From Burkholderiales bacterium (GTDB taxonomy: Bacteria; Pseudomonadota; Gammaproteobacteria; Burkholderiales; Burkholderiaceae_B), in contig JAIXTE010000012.1 of assembly GCA_027484315.1 (NCBI GenBank), forward strand, positions 1 through 36,014: a DNA stretch of 36,014 nucleotides, given 5' to 3'. The translations under genes were made by a program, and so were the position numbers. This document shows positions 1 to 8,062 of the stretch, in pieces (the first letter of the stretch is position 1; the number at the start of each line of letters is the position of its first letter). The notes below the pieces were generated by a model. It did no database searches, was not told the origin of the DNA, and was given only the letters and a program-made list of their open reading frames with translations.

Positions 1-677
1 TTCTGAATCCAGATGCAGCGGTATTTCCTGGCACGCTCGAAAAAGCGCTGGCCTACATGAAACATGAAGTCAACTCGCAGATCGGAATTTGCGGGGTTCA
101 GCTAATTGACGAGTCAGGGGAAGTTGCCCGAAGTTGCTCGCGCTTTCCAAGCCTCAAAGGGTTTTTTGCAAGGGCCTTTGGGCTGGACAAAGTGTTCCCT
201 CATTTGGGTTTGGCCATGACTGAATGGCCCCACGACGAAAGCCGGTTAGTCGATCAGGTGATTGGTGCATTTTTCCTGGTTCGTCGGGAATTGTTTGAGA
301 CCCTAAGCGGTTTTGATGAACGTTTCTTTGTGTACTTCGAAGAAGTGGATTTCTCTTACCGCGCCAAACAACTTGGCTGGAACACCATGTATCTGGCCGA
401 TATTCAAGCCTTTCATTCCGGTGGAGGCACATCCAATCAAGTGAAAGCACGCAGGCTGTTCTACTCCTTGCGCAGCAGGCTACTCTACGCCAGAAAGCAC
501 TTTGGCCACGGCGAGGCCGTGCTTGTTTTTTTGTCGACACTGCTGATTGAACCGTTCTCACGAAGTGTGCTGGCGATTGCAAGGGCATCGTGGCCGTCCC
601 TGCGCGAAACATGGCAAGGCTATCGCATGCTGTACCAATGGCTTCCGAAATGGATTTCTCAAGGAACAACACGATGA
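1..677 (+). CDS. Glycosyltransferase family 2 (rhamnosyltransferase-like), C-terminal part
   Basis: The frame is open from base 3 to the left edge, so the true start lies outside the window and only the C-terminal ~225 residues are seen. The first visible residues read LNPDA, which fits the metal-binding region of GT2 enzymes of the WbbL type. Further on, GAFFLVRRELFETLSGFDE and then FFVYFEEVDFSYRAKQLGW are the conserved acceptor-side blocks with the catalytic ED-like acidic pair of this family. No membrane-spanning segment is obvious, so a cytoplasmic or membrane-associated enzyme is expected. It would add one sugar, perhaps a deoxyhexose, to a lipid-linked repeat unit; donor and acceptor cannot be read from the sequence. 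The stop overlaps the next gene's ATG as ATGA, which indicates an operon with the two glycosyltransferases downstream. Confidence 0.88.
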   Translation, partial: LNPDAAVFPGTLEKALAYMKHEVNSQIGICGVQLIDESGEVARSCSRFPSLKGFFARAFGLDKVFPHLGLAMTEWPHDESRLVDQVIGAFFLVRRELFETLSGFDERFFVYFEEVDFSYRAKQLGWNTMYLADIQAFHSGGGTSNQVKARRLFYSLRSRLLYARKHFGHGEAVLVFLSTLLIEPFSRSVLAIARASWPSLRETWQGYRMLYQWLPKWISQGTTR

Positions 678-1765
678 AGTCGATTCGTGTTCTTGCGTTG
701 ACACGTTATGGGTCGCTGGGCGCATCCAGCCGCATGCGGACCTTTCAATACTTGCCCATGCTTGCTGACGCGGGGTTTGATGTCACCACGCGAGCCCTGT
801 TCGACGATGCCGCGTTGAGTACACGGTACAAGAATGGTCGATACGGACTTGGGACTGTGCTGAAACGATATTGCCTGCGCCTTTCAGCGCTTTGGTCGCG
901 CCGCCATTTTGATTTGGTGTGGATAGAAAAAGAAACACTGCCCTGGTGGCCGCTGTGGCTTGAAAAACTGCTGCTGAAGGGCGCGCCCTACGTGCTCGAC
1001 TACGACGACGCGTTGTTCCACAAATACGACCAACACAGACTCGCTATTGTTCGCAGATTGTTTGGAAAACGCATTGATGGCCTGATGGCCGATGCGGCCC
1101 TGGTAGTCTGCGGCAACGACTACCTGGCCAAACGCGCACGCGCTGCCGGTGCATTGGATGTGCAGGTGATACCTACTGTGATCGACTTGAAGCGCTACCC
1201 CTTTCCGGATTCGGCAAATCAGAATTTCAACAAAGATCTGCCTGTTGTAGTGTGGATCGGTTCGCCAAGCACAGTGCCCTACCTGCAACTGCTGCAAGCA
1301 CCCCTCCAGGAACTCGCAAGACGTGTGCCATTTGTACTGCGCATCATTGGCGGTCAGCTTGCGATGGACGGCGTTCAAGTGGAATGCCTGAATTGGTCCG
1401 AAGACACCGAAGCAGAAAACCTGGCCAGTGCCGATGTTGGAGTCATGCCACTGCTGGACACACCATGGGAGCAAGGCAAATGTGCATACAAACTGATCCA
1501 GTACATGGCCTGTGGACTACCCGTTGTGGCCAGCCCGGTGGGTGCAAACTGCAGCGTTGTGCACGAAGGCCTGAACGGCTACCTGGCTGCAGACCCCTCA
1601 GCGTGGGTTGAGCACCTTGAACGGTTGCTCACATCAACCGACCGGAGAAAAGCCATGGGCAATAAGGGACGCCAACTGGTTGAACAGTCATATTGTATTC
1701 AAGTCACTGGCAATCGCCTTGCAGGCTTTTTGCGCGGTTGTACGAATCAAAACAAAAGCTGGTAA
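674..1765 (+). CDS. Glycosyltransferase family 4
   Basis: This encodes a 363-residue GT-B fold glycosyltransferase. I chose the ATG at 674 (MKSIRVLALTRYGSLGASS), which overlaps the previous stop as ATGA; a longer frame begins at 590 inside the upstream gene, but its extra 28 residues look like read-through of the other frame. The N-terminal half is the acceptor domain, with SLGASSRMRTFQYLPML typical of family members. The C-terminal half has the donor-binding block around KLIQYMACGLPVVASPVG, which replaces the classical E-x7-E motif region. It probably acts at the inner face of the cytoplasmic membrane on an undecaprenyl-linked glycan. The sugar specificity is unknown. Confidence 0.88.
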   Translation: MKSIRVLALTRYGSLGASSRMRTFQYLPMLADAGFDVTTRALFDDAALSTRYKNGRYGLGTVLKRYCLRLSALWSRRHFDLVWIEKETLPWWPLWLEKLLLKGAPYVLDYDDALFHKYDQHRLAIVRRLFGKRIDGLMADAALVVCGNDYLAKRARAAGALDVQVIPTVIDLKRYPFPDSANQNFNKDLPVVVWIGSPSTVPYLQLLQAPLQELARRVPFVLRIIGGQLAMDGVQVECLNWSEDTEAENLASADVGVMPLLDTPWEQGKCAYKLIQYMACGLPVVASPVGANCSVVHEGLNGYLAADPSAWVEHLERLLTSTDRRKAMGNKGRQLVEQSYCIQVTGNRLAGFLRGCTNQNKSW

Positions 1766-1789
1766 CAGATAAAACCAAGGGCAAGCGAA

Positions 1790-2899
1790 TTGAAAAAAAA
1801 GGTTGTCATCTCTACGAACACCGCATGGAATTTGCTGAACTTTCGCTCCGGACTTATTCGTGCACTGGTTGCAGCAGGACATGAGGTGGTGGCCATCGCG
1901 CCAGCTGACGAGTATGCGCCCCAATTGAGTGCACTTGGGTGCAGCTTCATCCCACTTGAAATGGACAACCAGGGCACACACCCCGGCCGTGATTTCCTGC
2001 TGTTTTGGCGTTTCTTCAAACTGCTGAAAAAAGAAAGGGCAGATGTGTTTCTGGGATACACCGTCAAACCCAATGTGTATGGTTCTCTGGCTGCACACGC
2101 CTTGTCCATTCCGGTGATCAACAACATCGCAGGGCTGGGCAGTGTCTTTATCAGGGGTGGATGGCTTGGCCGTTTTGTGAGCAGTCTCTATCGGCTCGCC
2201 TTGTTCAAATCTGCCAAAGTCTTTTTTCAAAACCCTGACGATCAACAGTTGTTTGTGTCCAGGCAACTGGTCAATAACGCTGTGACTGACATGCTGCCCG
2301 GTTCAGGTATTGACCTGAAGCGGTTTCAGCAAGTGGCCTTGCCTGAAAAAACCATTCCCAGATTTCTACTGATTGCCCGCATGCTGCGGGACAAGGGAGT
2401 TTGCGAATTTGTAGAGGCAGCCCGTATTCTGCAAGAGCGGGGTATTCACGCTGAGTTCTGCCTGTTAGGGTTCCTAGATGCAAAAAATCCGACCGCAATT
2501 TCCCGCGCAGAAATGAATAACTGGGTTGCGGAAGGTGCAGTGCATTACCTTGGCACAAGCGACAGAGTCGATGAAGAAATCGCCAAGGCCGACTGTGTGG
2601 TGTTGCCGTCCTACAGAGAAGGAACACCACGTACCTTGCTGGAAGCTGCCGCCATGGCGCGCCCATTGGTGACTACTGACGTGCCAGGCTGTCGCGAAGT
2701 TGTAGACGACGGTATCAATGGGCTGTTGTGCCAAGTCAGAAATGCAACAGACCTTGCAGACAAGATGGAAAAAATATGTCGGTTAAACAGAGAAGAAAAA
2801 ACACAGATGGGGCTTCAAGGGCGAAAAAAAATCGAGCGCGAGTTCGATGAGCAACTTGTGATCAAAAAGTATTTACACGCCATTTCCGAGATTCATTAG
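1790..2899 (+). CDS. Glycosyltransferase family 4 (PglA/WbpX-like)
   Basis: The protein has 369 residues and starts at a TTG codon (MKKKVVISTNTAWNLLNFR); no in-frame ATG occurs near this point, and AAGGG lies about eight bases upstream. The opening VVISTNTAWNLLNFRSGLI is typical of GT4 enzymes from capsule and O-antigen clusters. The donor site is clear: the E-x7-E motif occurs as EGTPRTLLE, followed by AAAMARPLVTTDVPGCREVV. It follows the previous gene by 24 bases on the same strand and ends the plus-strand block. It converges on the GfcC-GfcD fusion gene 22 bases further on. The expected role is transfer of a hexose or HexNAc to a lipid-linked oligosaccharide; donor identity cannot be assigned. 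Confidence 0.9.
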   Translation: MKKKVVISTNTAWNLLNFRSGLIRALVAAGHEVVAIAPADEYAPQLSALGCSFIPLEMDNQGTHPGRDFLLFWRFFKLLKKERADVFLGYTVKPNVYGSLAAHALSIPVINNIAGLGSVFIRGGWLGRFVSSLYRLALFKSAKVFFQNPDDQQLFVSRQLVNNAVTDMLPGSGIDLKRFQQVALPEKTIPRFLLIARMLRDKGVCEFVEAARILQERGIHAEFCLLGFLDAKNPTAISRAEMNNWVAEGAVHYLGTSDRVDEEIAKADCVVLPSYREGTPRTLLEAAAMARPLVTTDVPGCREVVDDGINGLLCQVRNATDLADKMEKICRLNREEKTQMGLQGRKKIEREFDEQLVIKKYLHAISEIH

Positions 2900-2914
2900 G
2901 CTCGCCACAACGAA

Positions 2915-2950
2915 GCACCTTTCAGGGCGTAGACCTGAACCACAAGGTGC
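2915..2950. other. Nested inverted repeat between convergent genes
   Basis: GCACCTT at 2915-2921 pairs with AAGGTGC at 2944-2950, and inside it TCAGG at 2922-2926 pairs with CCTGA at 2934-2938. The structure sits 15 bases after the plus-strand stop and includes the last codons of the minus-strand fusion gene. There is no clear T-run on either side, so it is not a textbook rho-independent terminator, although its place between convergent genes suggests a 3'-end role on both strands. Confidence 0.45.
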
Positions 2951-5723
2951 GTGGGCTTCGCGCCGAAGTTTCATCAAACAGGCTCAGTGTTCTTCTCAAC
3001 TTGGCACCACCATCCCGTGTAACCTGTACCCAATTAAAGCTCGCCTCACCGGGCAACGTGCTTGTAAACAAGGCGTCGAAGGGCACACTCAAGTAAATGC
3101 CCTTGTCAAAACTTCCTTCTCCAAAATCTGCTGCGGACACATTGGTTTTCGTGGCGTAAGCACCGATTTTCACGCCATTTGCAAACACGCGGGAAAGGTC
3201 AACCGTGATACCCATGTCGCCAGCCAAATAACGGCCTGCGGAAACCTTGGCCAGAATGTCTTCAAAACCCGTGTCCACATACGCGGTAATGTGACCGGTG
3301 TTCACGCTGTAACGGGCGAAATCAAAATCCTGTTCGAAGGCCCGCTGTTTGACCCTGTTGGCATCAACCCCCAAGGCCCAACGTGCGTTCATTGGGCGGT
3401 ACAGGTATTCGCCGCCCACGCCGCCAAACATGCTTTCCAGATAACCACCGTAAAGGCTGTAGAAATGATTTTCTGACAACTGGCCTACGTGATTCAGTTG
3501 AAGATTACTCAGCTTTGTATCTGATGCGACAGCATATTCCCGGAAGTTGGTGCGAACCTGTGGCAAGTTACTGGTACCGCGCTGTGTGAACTTGTCGAAA
3601 GTGCCGCCCAACACGTGATCAACACGTCCGGCCAACCAGGTACTTTCACCCAAAGAAACCTCACCCTTTGCATAGGTTGTGAATTGAAACAGGTAGCCAT
3701 TGGCACCGCCAAACGTTTGCTCATAGCCCAAGCCCACACTGCCGGAATACCAGGGGTCTTTGTCTACATGCACCACTTCATAGGGGTAAGCATTGGGCTC
3801 AACGGCCACGACTGCACCTGCGTTGTCGGCAGAGTCAATCGAAAGCTCCAGTTTCTCAGTGGCCCACTTTTTGCGATCAACAACATGCTCGGCCACATCC
3901 GTGCCGCGGCTTTTGTATGCAAAAGAAAACCAGTGAACCCCTTCCGGAACATTCTCGTGCAGAACAGCAGCAGCTTTGTCCACTGCCTTGGCCGGATACG
4001 TCACATCCGAATTCCTGACCGTCAACTGCAATTCACTGCCACGCTGACGCACACTGTCCACATTCCAGGTGGTTTGCGACTCCACCGCCTTGACAGTCTG
4101 GTCCCAATTTGTGCTGCGCGGTCGAGGTCCTTCTGTGACCGTCACGGGCTTGGGATCATTAAGCTTGGGCACTGAATAACTGCTGACATTTTCCTTGAAT
4201 GCCAAGGCGAAACCCATGGTGTTGCCGCGCTGCACGCTGACTGACAAATCAACTTGGTCATTGATACGGTAAACCGCGCCATAGTTGATTTGGCTTGTCT
4301 GCTCCTGCGGATTGTTCAACGGCTCCATGGAATAATCGTTGCCGTCGAGCTCCACCTTTAAAATCAAATCCCGCCATGGGGTTTGCCATTCGACACCGCC
4401 AAAAAGTGCCGCCTCACCACGAAAATAATTGTCTGTGTTGGCCTGTCCACCAAACTGCTCACGCGACATCGGTCTGTTGTCAAACTCGCCGGCTACAAAG
4501 CCGAACGGATTGGACAAACCACCGCCAGTGGCCATGTTCCCAAAGCCCAAACCCAAAGTGAAATCAAAAGCCCCAGCGCGTTTGTTGATTACAAAATACT
4601 CACTGGAAAAAAGGCCTGTGCCCCCAATATCCCGAAGACCCACTGCAGCCTGAGGCAAATATGCAGACTCTTCCAACAAACGAAGTTTCAGATCAACACT
4701 TTTGTCCTGATACTTCCTGTCGCCACTGAAATCCGCGTCACCAAAACGCCGATTGGTGACAATTGAATAACGGAAACCTGCCTCAAGCCAATCGAAAGGC
4801 TGATAGATGAATGAGTATCGCGAGTAGGGTTCAACCCGACTCGTGGTCAAGCTGATGGTACCTGCATCGGCCATTCTTGCACTTGGCATTTGTAACAGGC
4901 CCACTGTGCCCCAATCGCTTCGGGTTGGTCTTGTGGCGCTAGACATCCATGGCTCATTGCGGTCTGATACTGCGCGATCTGATTCAGGCTGCTCTACAAA
5001 GGCTCCTTGGGTTTGCAAGAAGCCCGCCAGTGCAACACTCTCCTCCTCAGACCATCCGCTGCCACGTGCGGGCGCCCAAATCCAGGCGCCAGGTTGTGGC
5101 AAAGTTTGCGCGGATGCATTCCACAAACCTATATTCAGCCTGATGACTTCACCCGTCGGCTGAATCAGCCACGCGTAGTCAAACCCTTGCCCAGTCTGGA
5201 AAAACCCTTCTTTCGGAAAACAATGTTCCAGATAGGCCAATATCGATACTTCGGGTTTGAACCCAACCTTGCACGCACCGCGATTGCTCAGTACAGCCAA
5301 ACCCTTGGCCACAGGGTTCAACACGACGGAATCCACTGCCTGAAGCACAGGATCAAGATTTTTTTTGGCTGCCATTTCATGGCCATCCTGAGTGGGCAAC
5401 AATTGCCTGCCAGTCACAGGCAATGACGCCACAAAAGCCGGAAGAAAAGGTGGTACTTTGCCCGGCCCCATGGTTGCAAGCTGGGTGAGCAAACGAATTT
5501 TCTGAAGCTGCTGCCTGTCGCGCAGTACATCACGCTTCAAGACCATGGAGGAAAGCTGCAAGACTTCACCGTTTTCGTTCCTGGCACTTCCGGGAAGCAA
5601 TTGGTGGCGCATCAACAAATTCGACAGCCGTTCGCCCTGCTGTGGCATATATGTGCTTTCAGCATGTGACCAATTACATTGGACAAGCAATATCACAATA
5701 GCCGCTGTTGCTTTCAATGTCAT
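2922..5723 (-). CDS. gfcD: GfcC-GfcD (YjbG-YjbH) fusion, outer-membrane polysaccharide secretion protein
   Basis: This encodes 933 residues from the ATG at 5723, which overlaps the gfcB-like stop as ATGA and opens a signal peptide (MTLKATAAIVILLVQCNWSHA). Residues ~25-243 resemble GfcC/YjbG: a Gln-rich helix, then LPVTGRQ, then FDYAWLIQPTGEVIRLNIGLWN and PGAWIWAP, the same order as in YjbG. From ~268 the protein matches YjbH: WGTVGLLQMPSARMADAG, DKSVDLKLRLLEES, QAAVGLRDIGGTGLFSSEY, FDFTLGLGFGN. The ~665-residue C-terminal part fits the usual size of YjbH and is predicted to be a large outer-membrane beta-barrel. In known systems GfcC and GfcD are separate neighbouring genes. The function in the family is export or modification of group 4 capsule or exopolysaccharide; the mechanism is not settled. 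It is the last gene of its operon. Confidence 0.88.
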   Translation of the reverse strand: MTLKATAAIVILLVQCNWSHAESTYMPQQGERLSNLLMRHQLLPGSARNENGEVLQLSSMVLKRDVLRDRQQLQKIRLLTQLATMGPGKVPPFLPAFVASLPVTGRQLLPTQDGHEMAAKKNLDPVLQAVDSVVLNPVAKGLAVLSNRGACKVGFKPEVSILAYLEHCFPKEGFFQTGQGFDYAWLIQPTGEVIRLNIGLWNASAQTLPQPGAWIWAPARGSGWSEEESVALAGFLQTQGAFVEQPESDRAVSDRNEPWMSSATRPTRSDWGTVGLLQMPSARMADAGTISLTTSRVEPYSRYSFIYQPFDWLEAGFRYSIVTNRRFGDADFSGDRKYQDKSVDLKLRLLEESAYLPQAAVGLRDIGGTGLFSSEYFVINKRAGAFDFTLGLGFGNMATGGGLSNPFGFVAGEFDNRPMSREQFGGQANTDNYFRGEAALFGGVEWQTPWRDLILKVELDGNDYSMEPLNNPQEQTSQINYGAVYRINDQVDLSVSVQRGNTMGFALAFKENVSSYSVPKLNDPKPVTVTEGPRPRSTNWDQTVKAVESQTTWNVDSVRQRGSELQLTVRNSDVTYPAKAVDKAAAVLHENVPEGVHWFSFAYKSRGTDVAEHVVDRKKWATEKLELSIDSADNAGAVVAVEPNAYPYEVVHVDKDPWYSGSVGLGYEQTFGGANGYLFQFTTYAKGEVSLGESTWLAGRVDHVLGGTFDKFTQRGTSNLPQVRTNFREYAVASDTKLSNLQLNHVGQLSENHFYSLYGGYLESMFGGVGGEYLYRPMNARWALGVDANRVKQRAFEQDFDFARYSVNTGHITAYVDTGFEDILAKVSAGRYLAGDMGITVDLSRVFANGVKIGAYATKTNVSAADFGEGSFDKGIYLSVPFDALFTSTLPGEASFNWVQVTRDGGAKLRRTLSLFDETSARSPRTLWFRSTP

Positions 5724-6403
5724 GGTTTCAGGCTGCCCGAAGTCTTGAACAACCATTCCACACATTCACCGGGTACCAGGCAGTGCGAACCATAGACAGG
5801 CACACCGTCTTGATTGAAAGCGTACAAATTACCTGGCAAATTGCCGGCGACAGACATTTCCTGATACCAGACCAAAGTGGGGACAGCATTGGTGTGACTT
5901 TTGAGTAATCTTTTGCGAAGTACGCTGCTGCGTGAATCAACGTCTTTTGCAAGTACGGGGCGATATGCAAGTTCAATCGTTTTACCAAACAACTGCTGCG
6001 CTGGCTGGCTGTAAGTTTTCGCAACCGGCAGCCACGGGCCGAGTTCAGCAGGCCTCGCCGTCCAGACGTAATCAGTGCCCGACAAGGCATTTTCAATACC
6101 AGTCAAATTGATCATAAAACCGTTTTGCAGGCGCAACAATTGCTGCTCTGCGTCGTACCAGGTTTGAATGGGCGGCTGCCCTGTCGGGGTGGTCACATAG
6201 CCCAGCACGAGCATGGCCTGCGAAGTGGGGCTGTGTACTTCAAGCAACTGGAGCCCGGGGCTGCCATCAAAATTTTCGAACCTTGCAGGGTCGGGTTTCT
6301 CCAAGGCCTGAACCATTTTGTAAACGGCAGGCAAGCTTGATGTGCAGGCACTCAAACCACTGCAGGCCAACAACAAAAAAGCGATATGAACAAGGTAGCG
6401 CAC
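5720..6403 (-). CDS. gfcB: GfcB/YjbF family outer-membrane lipoprotein
   Basis: The protein has 227 residues and starts at GTG (6403-6401), with GAAGAGA about eight bases upstream. It has a lipoprotein signal peptide with lipobox LSAC and lipidated Cys20. The core, with LGYVTTPTGQPPIQTWYDAE followed by a region ending near GFMINLTGIEN, corresponds to the YjbF/GfcB family, usually about 200-220 residues. Family members are periplasm-facing outer-membrane lipoproteins needed with GfcC, GfcD and the Wza-like exporter for polysaccharide secretion. The gene follows the GfcA-like gene after an 81-base gap that contains a terminator, and its stop overlaps the next start as ATGA, so translational coupling with the GfcC-GfcD fusion is likely. 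Confidence 0.87.
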   Translation of the reverse strand: MRYLVHIAFLLLACSGLSACTSSLPAVYKMVQALEKPDPARFENFDGSPGLQLLEVHSPTSQAMLVLGYVTTPTGQPPIQTWYDAEQQLLRLQNGFMINLTGIENALSGTDYVWTARPAELGPWLPVAKTYSQPAQQLFGKTIELAYRPVLAKDVDSRSSVLRKRLLKSHTNAVPTLVWYQEMSVAGNLPGNLYAFNQDGVPVYGSHCLVPGECVEWLFKTSGSLKP

Positions 6404-6440
6404 AGAGTTGATCTCTTCACAAACCTGTTTTAAGTTGACG

Positions 6441-6478
6441 AAAAAAACGCCCCCAAGATGGAGGCGTTTTGCTTTTTT
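6441..6478 (-). terminator. Rho-independent terminator after the GfcA-like gene
   Basis: In the minus-strand transcript an 11-pair stem forms between bases 6460-6470 and 6444-6454 (AACGCCTCC against GGGGGCGTT, one G-U pair), with a 5-base loop. It is followed by a run of seven U residues. On the plus strand the same site has a C-A mismatch, so the minus direction is favoured. It begins 7 bases after the stop of the small Gly/Ala-rich gene and ends 38 bases before the gfcB-like start. Expression of the genes beyond it therefore depends on read-through or a promoter I cannot see. Confidence 0.82.
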
Positions 6479-6484
6479 AACGCC

Positions 6485-6781
6485 TCAGTTGGACTGCGAC
6501 ACAGAAACAGGCGTGTTGGTATCATCACCACCCACCGCGACAGCGGCGGCTACTCCTACAGCAATACCTGCGATTGCTGCAGCAGACAAACCACCCACAG
6601 CGGCGGCTCCTGCGGCTCCCGCACCAACGCCAACACCGGCGCCTGCCGCACCCGCACCCGCACCCGCACCTGCACCTGCACCGGTTCCAGCACCACCACT
6701 CGTTCCAGCGCCCGCAGCCTGGGCAAAAGCTGTGCCCATGGTCAAACCAATAATCGACACCATCACCAACAATTTTTTCAT
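6485..6781 (-). CDS. Small Gly/Ala-rich secreted protein, GfcA/YjbE-like
   Basis: This is a 98-residue protein with a clear signal peptide (MKKLLVMVSIIGLTMGTAFA) and a low-complexity body made of Gly-Ala repeats. It then has a hydrophobic Ala/Val stretch and a polar tail (VGGDDTNTPVSVSQSN). The Escherichia coli proteins YjbE and GfcA have the same plan: a short signal peptide, an Ser/Ala/Gly-rich body, then a GGGDGSNTG-type polar tail. The position directly before the GfcB and GfcC-GfcD genes supports the match. The role of this family is poorly known. A very strong ribosome binding site and a terminator just after the gene suggest much higher output than its neighbours. A hexanucleotide tandem repeat lies inside the coding region. 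Confidence 0.8.
   Translation of the reverse strand: MKKLLVMVSIIGLTMGTAFAQAAGAGTSGGAGTGAGAGAGAGAGAAGAGVGVGAGAAGAAAVGGLSAAAIAGIAVGVAAAVAVGGDDTNTPVSVSQSN
6648..6683 (-). repeat. Hexanucleotide tandem repeat encoding Gly-Ala
   Basis: Six consecutive 6-base units lie here on the plus strand: three GCACCC, two GCACCT and a final GCACCG. On the coding (minus) strand they specify alternating Gly and Ala. Since the unit is two codons long, gain or loss of copies by slippage would change the protein's length without breaking the frame. Confidence 0.85.
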
Positions 6782-6788
6782 GATAATT

Positions 6789-6795
6789 CCCTCCT
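6789..6795 (-). promoter_or_regulatory. Strong Shine-Dalgarno sequence of the GfcA-like gene
   Basis: The minus strand reads AGGAGGG, a near-perfect complement of the 16S rRNA tail, seven bases before the ATG at 6781. It is much stronger than the ribosome binding sites of the neighbouring genes, where only partial matches such as GAAGAGA are seen. Confidence 0.75.
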
Positions 6796-6847
6796 AAGCA
6801 GAATGTTCAAAAACACACGTCAAAAAACCACAGCAAACACAAACCTG

Positions 6848-8050
6848 TTAACCCCTGAAACGCCAGGCCTTTTTCAAGGCAGATAAACCTTGTTGATTTT
6901 CTTCAATCACCGCAGCCTTGCGCAGGGCTGAACGAACAAAGGCAATTAGCACCGCGAGAAAGCCTGCAGCAAGCACACTGAGAACAACAATCAAAGTACG
7001 TTTGGGTTTACTTTTGCGTTCAGGTACCACGGCAGCGTCCAATTGCTGAACACTGCCACCGTCTTTGGCTTCATCAACCTTGGCCAATTCAAATTGCTTG
7101 GCCATGATCTCGAAAACCGCTTCGTGATATTTCACCTCGCGCAAGGCTCGAACATATTCAAGCCCTTGTTCTGGCAAGTTACCGGCTGACACCAAACCCA
7201 ATTCACCGCCAACACCTCCCTTATCGAGCTTCTTTAACTCTGCGCGCAGGCCATTCAGTTCTGCCACTACCCGACGGTAATCCGAGTTCTCAGGTGTTGC
7301 GAATGTGCGCATGGCACTCAGTTGCACTTCCCTCTGGGCGATTTCGCCACGCAGGCGGGCTACCGCACCAATAGTGGCCTCGGCCTGGCTTTTCAGCTCG
7401 ACCAGACCGGTTCTTTCCTGTGTTTCCTTTAACCTGACCTCTGCACTTGAAAGCTGCTCTTTGGCTGTCAGGAACTGATCCTCAAAAAACTGCCGGCGTT
7501 GTTGGGCTTCAGTCACCGCAACCCGGGTCATCAGACCACGTAGAACCTGATAATAGGCGTTCGCCATTTTGGCCGCCTGTTGAGGGTCTTTGTCATCCAC
7601 TTCAACCGTGATGATGTTTGATTTTTTATCACTGCTGACACGCACAAGCGAATCCAGTGCTTGATACACGTCCTCGCGCAAAGGCGCTTCGTAATAGTTC
7701 AATAAATCAAACTGCTCAATAATCTGATCTTTCGCACTTCGACTTTGCAACATGGCAATGACGGTATCCGTTGTTGTGCCCCCAGCGCTGACACCCGCCA
7801 ATCCCGCCAAACCACCCAGGCTCGCCAATGCAGCCGCAGCACCACCGCCCGTGCCAATTTGAGGTGGCAACAGGGTGGTTTTGGCCGTGTAAACAGGCGT
7901 CATCACCAAAACAGCCACTATCGCAATCAATCCCGCAACCAGTGGCAGGCCAAACACCAGCTTCTTTTCTTCCCCCAAGGTTGTCGCCAATTCCAGCAGG
8001 CTGATTTCGTCCTCGTCGGAATGATGGCTTGGCTCCATGTGATGATTCAT
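6848..8050 (-). CDS. wzz: Wzz-type polysaccharide co-polymerase (chain length determinant)
   Basis: The protein has 400 residues with the classical layout: a short cytoplasmic N-terminus (ISLLELATTLGEEKK), a first membrane segment at ~31-51 and a conserved PVYTAKTTLLPPQ Wzz start. A long periplasmic coiled-coil region follows (~190-290), then a second membrane segment at ~352-372 and a cytoplasmic tail. A Gly/Ala-rich insert occurs near 68-92. No Walker motifs or tyrosine-rich tail are present, so it is a kinase-free co-polymerase. It would set chain length or help polymerisation and export with the SLBB protein encoded 12 bases upstream. The start is ATG at 8050. It precedes the GfcA-like gene by 66 bases, so it belongs to the same exopolysaccharide operon. 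Confidence 0.9.
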   Translation of the reverse strand: MNHHMEPSHHSDEDEISLLELATTLGEEKKLVFGLPLVAGLIAIVAVLVMTPVYTAKTTLLPPQIGTGGGAAAALASLGGLAGLAGVSAGGTTTDTVIAMLQSRSAKDQIIEQFDLLNYYEAPLREDVYQALDSLVRVSSDKKSNIITVEVDDKDPQQAAKMANAYYQVLRGLMTRVAVTEAQQRRQFFEDQFLTAKEQLSSAEVRLKETQERTGLVELKSQAEATIGAVARLRGEIAQREVQLSAMRTFATPENSDYRRVVAELNGLRAELKKLDKGGVGGELGLVSAGNLPEQGLEYVRALREVKYHEAVFEIMAKQFELAKVDEAKDGGSVQQLDAAVVPERKSKPKRTLIVVLSVLAAGFLAVLIAFVRSALRKAAVIEENQQGLSALKKAWRFRG

Positions 8051-8062
8051 GTCAGCCCCTGA

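Noticed and set aside
3615..4175. Long open frame of 186 codons on the plus strand
   Set aside because: It lies wholly inside the GfcC-GfcD fusion gene on the other strand and its translation has no family features.
6408..6797. Pro/Ala-rich open frame on the plus strand
   Set aside because: It is the reverse complement of the Gly/Ala repeat gene, which has a signal peptide, a strong RBS and a terminator on the minus strand.
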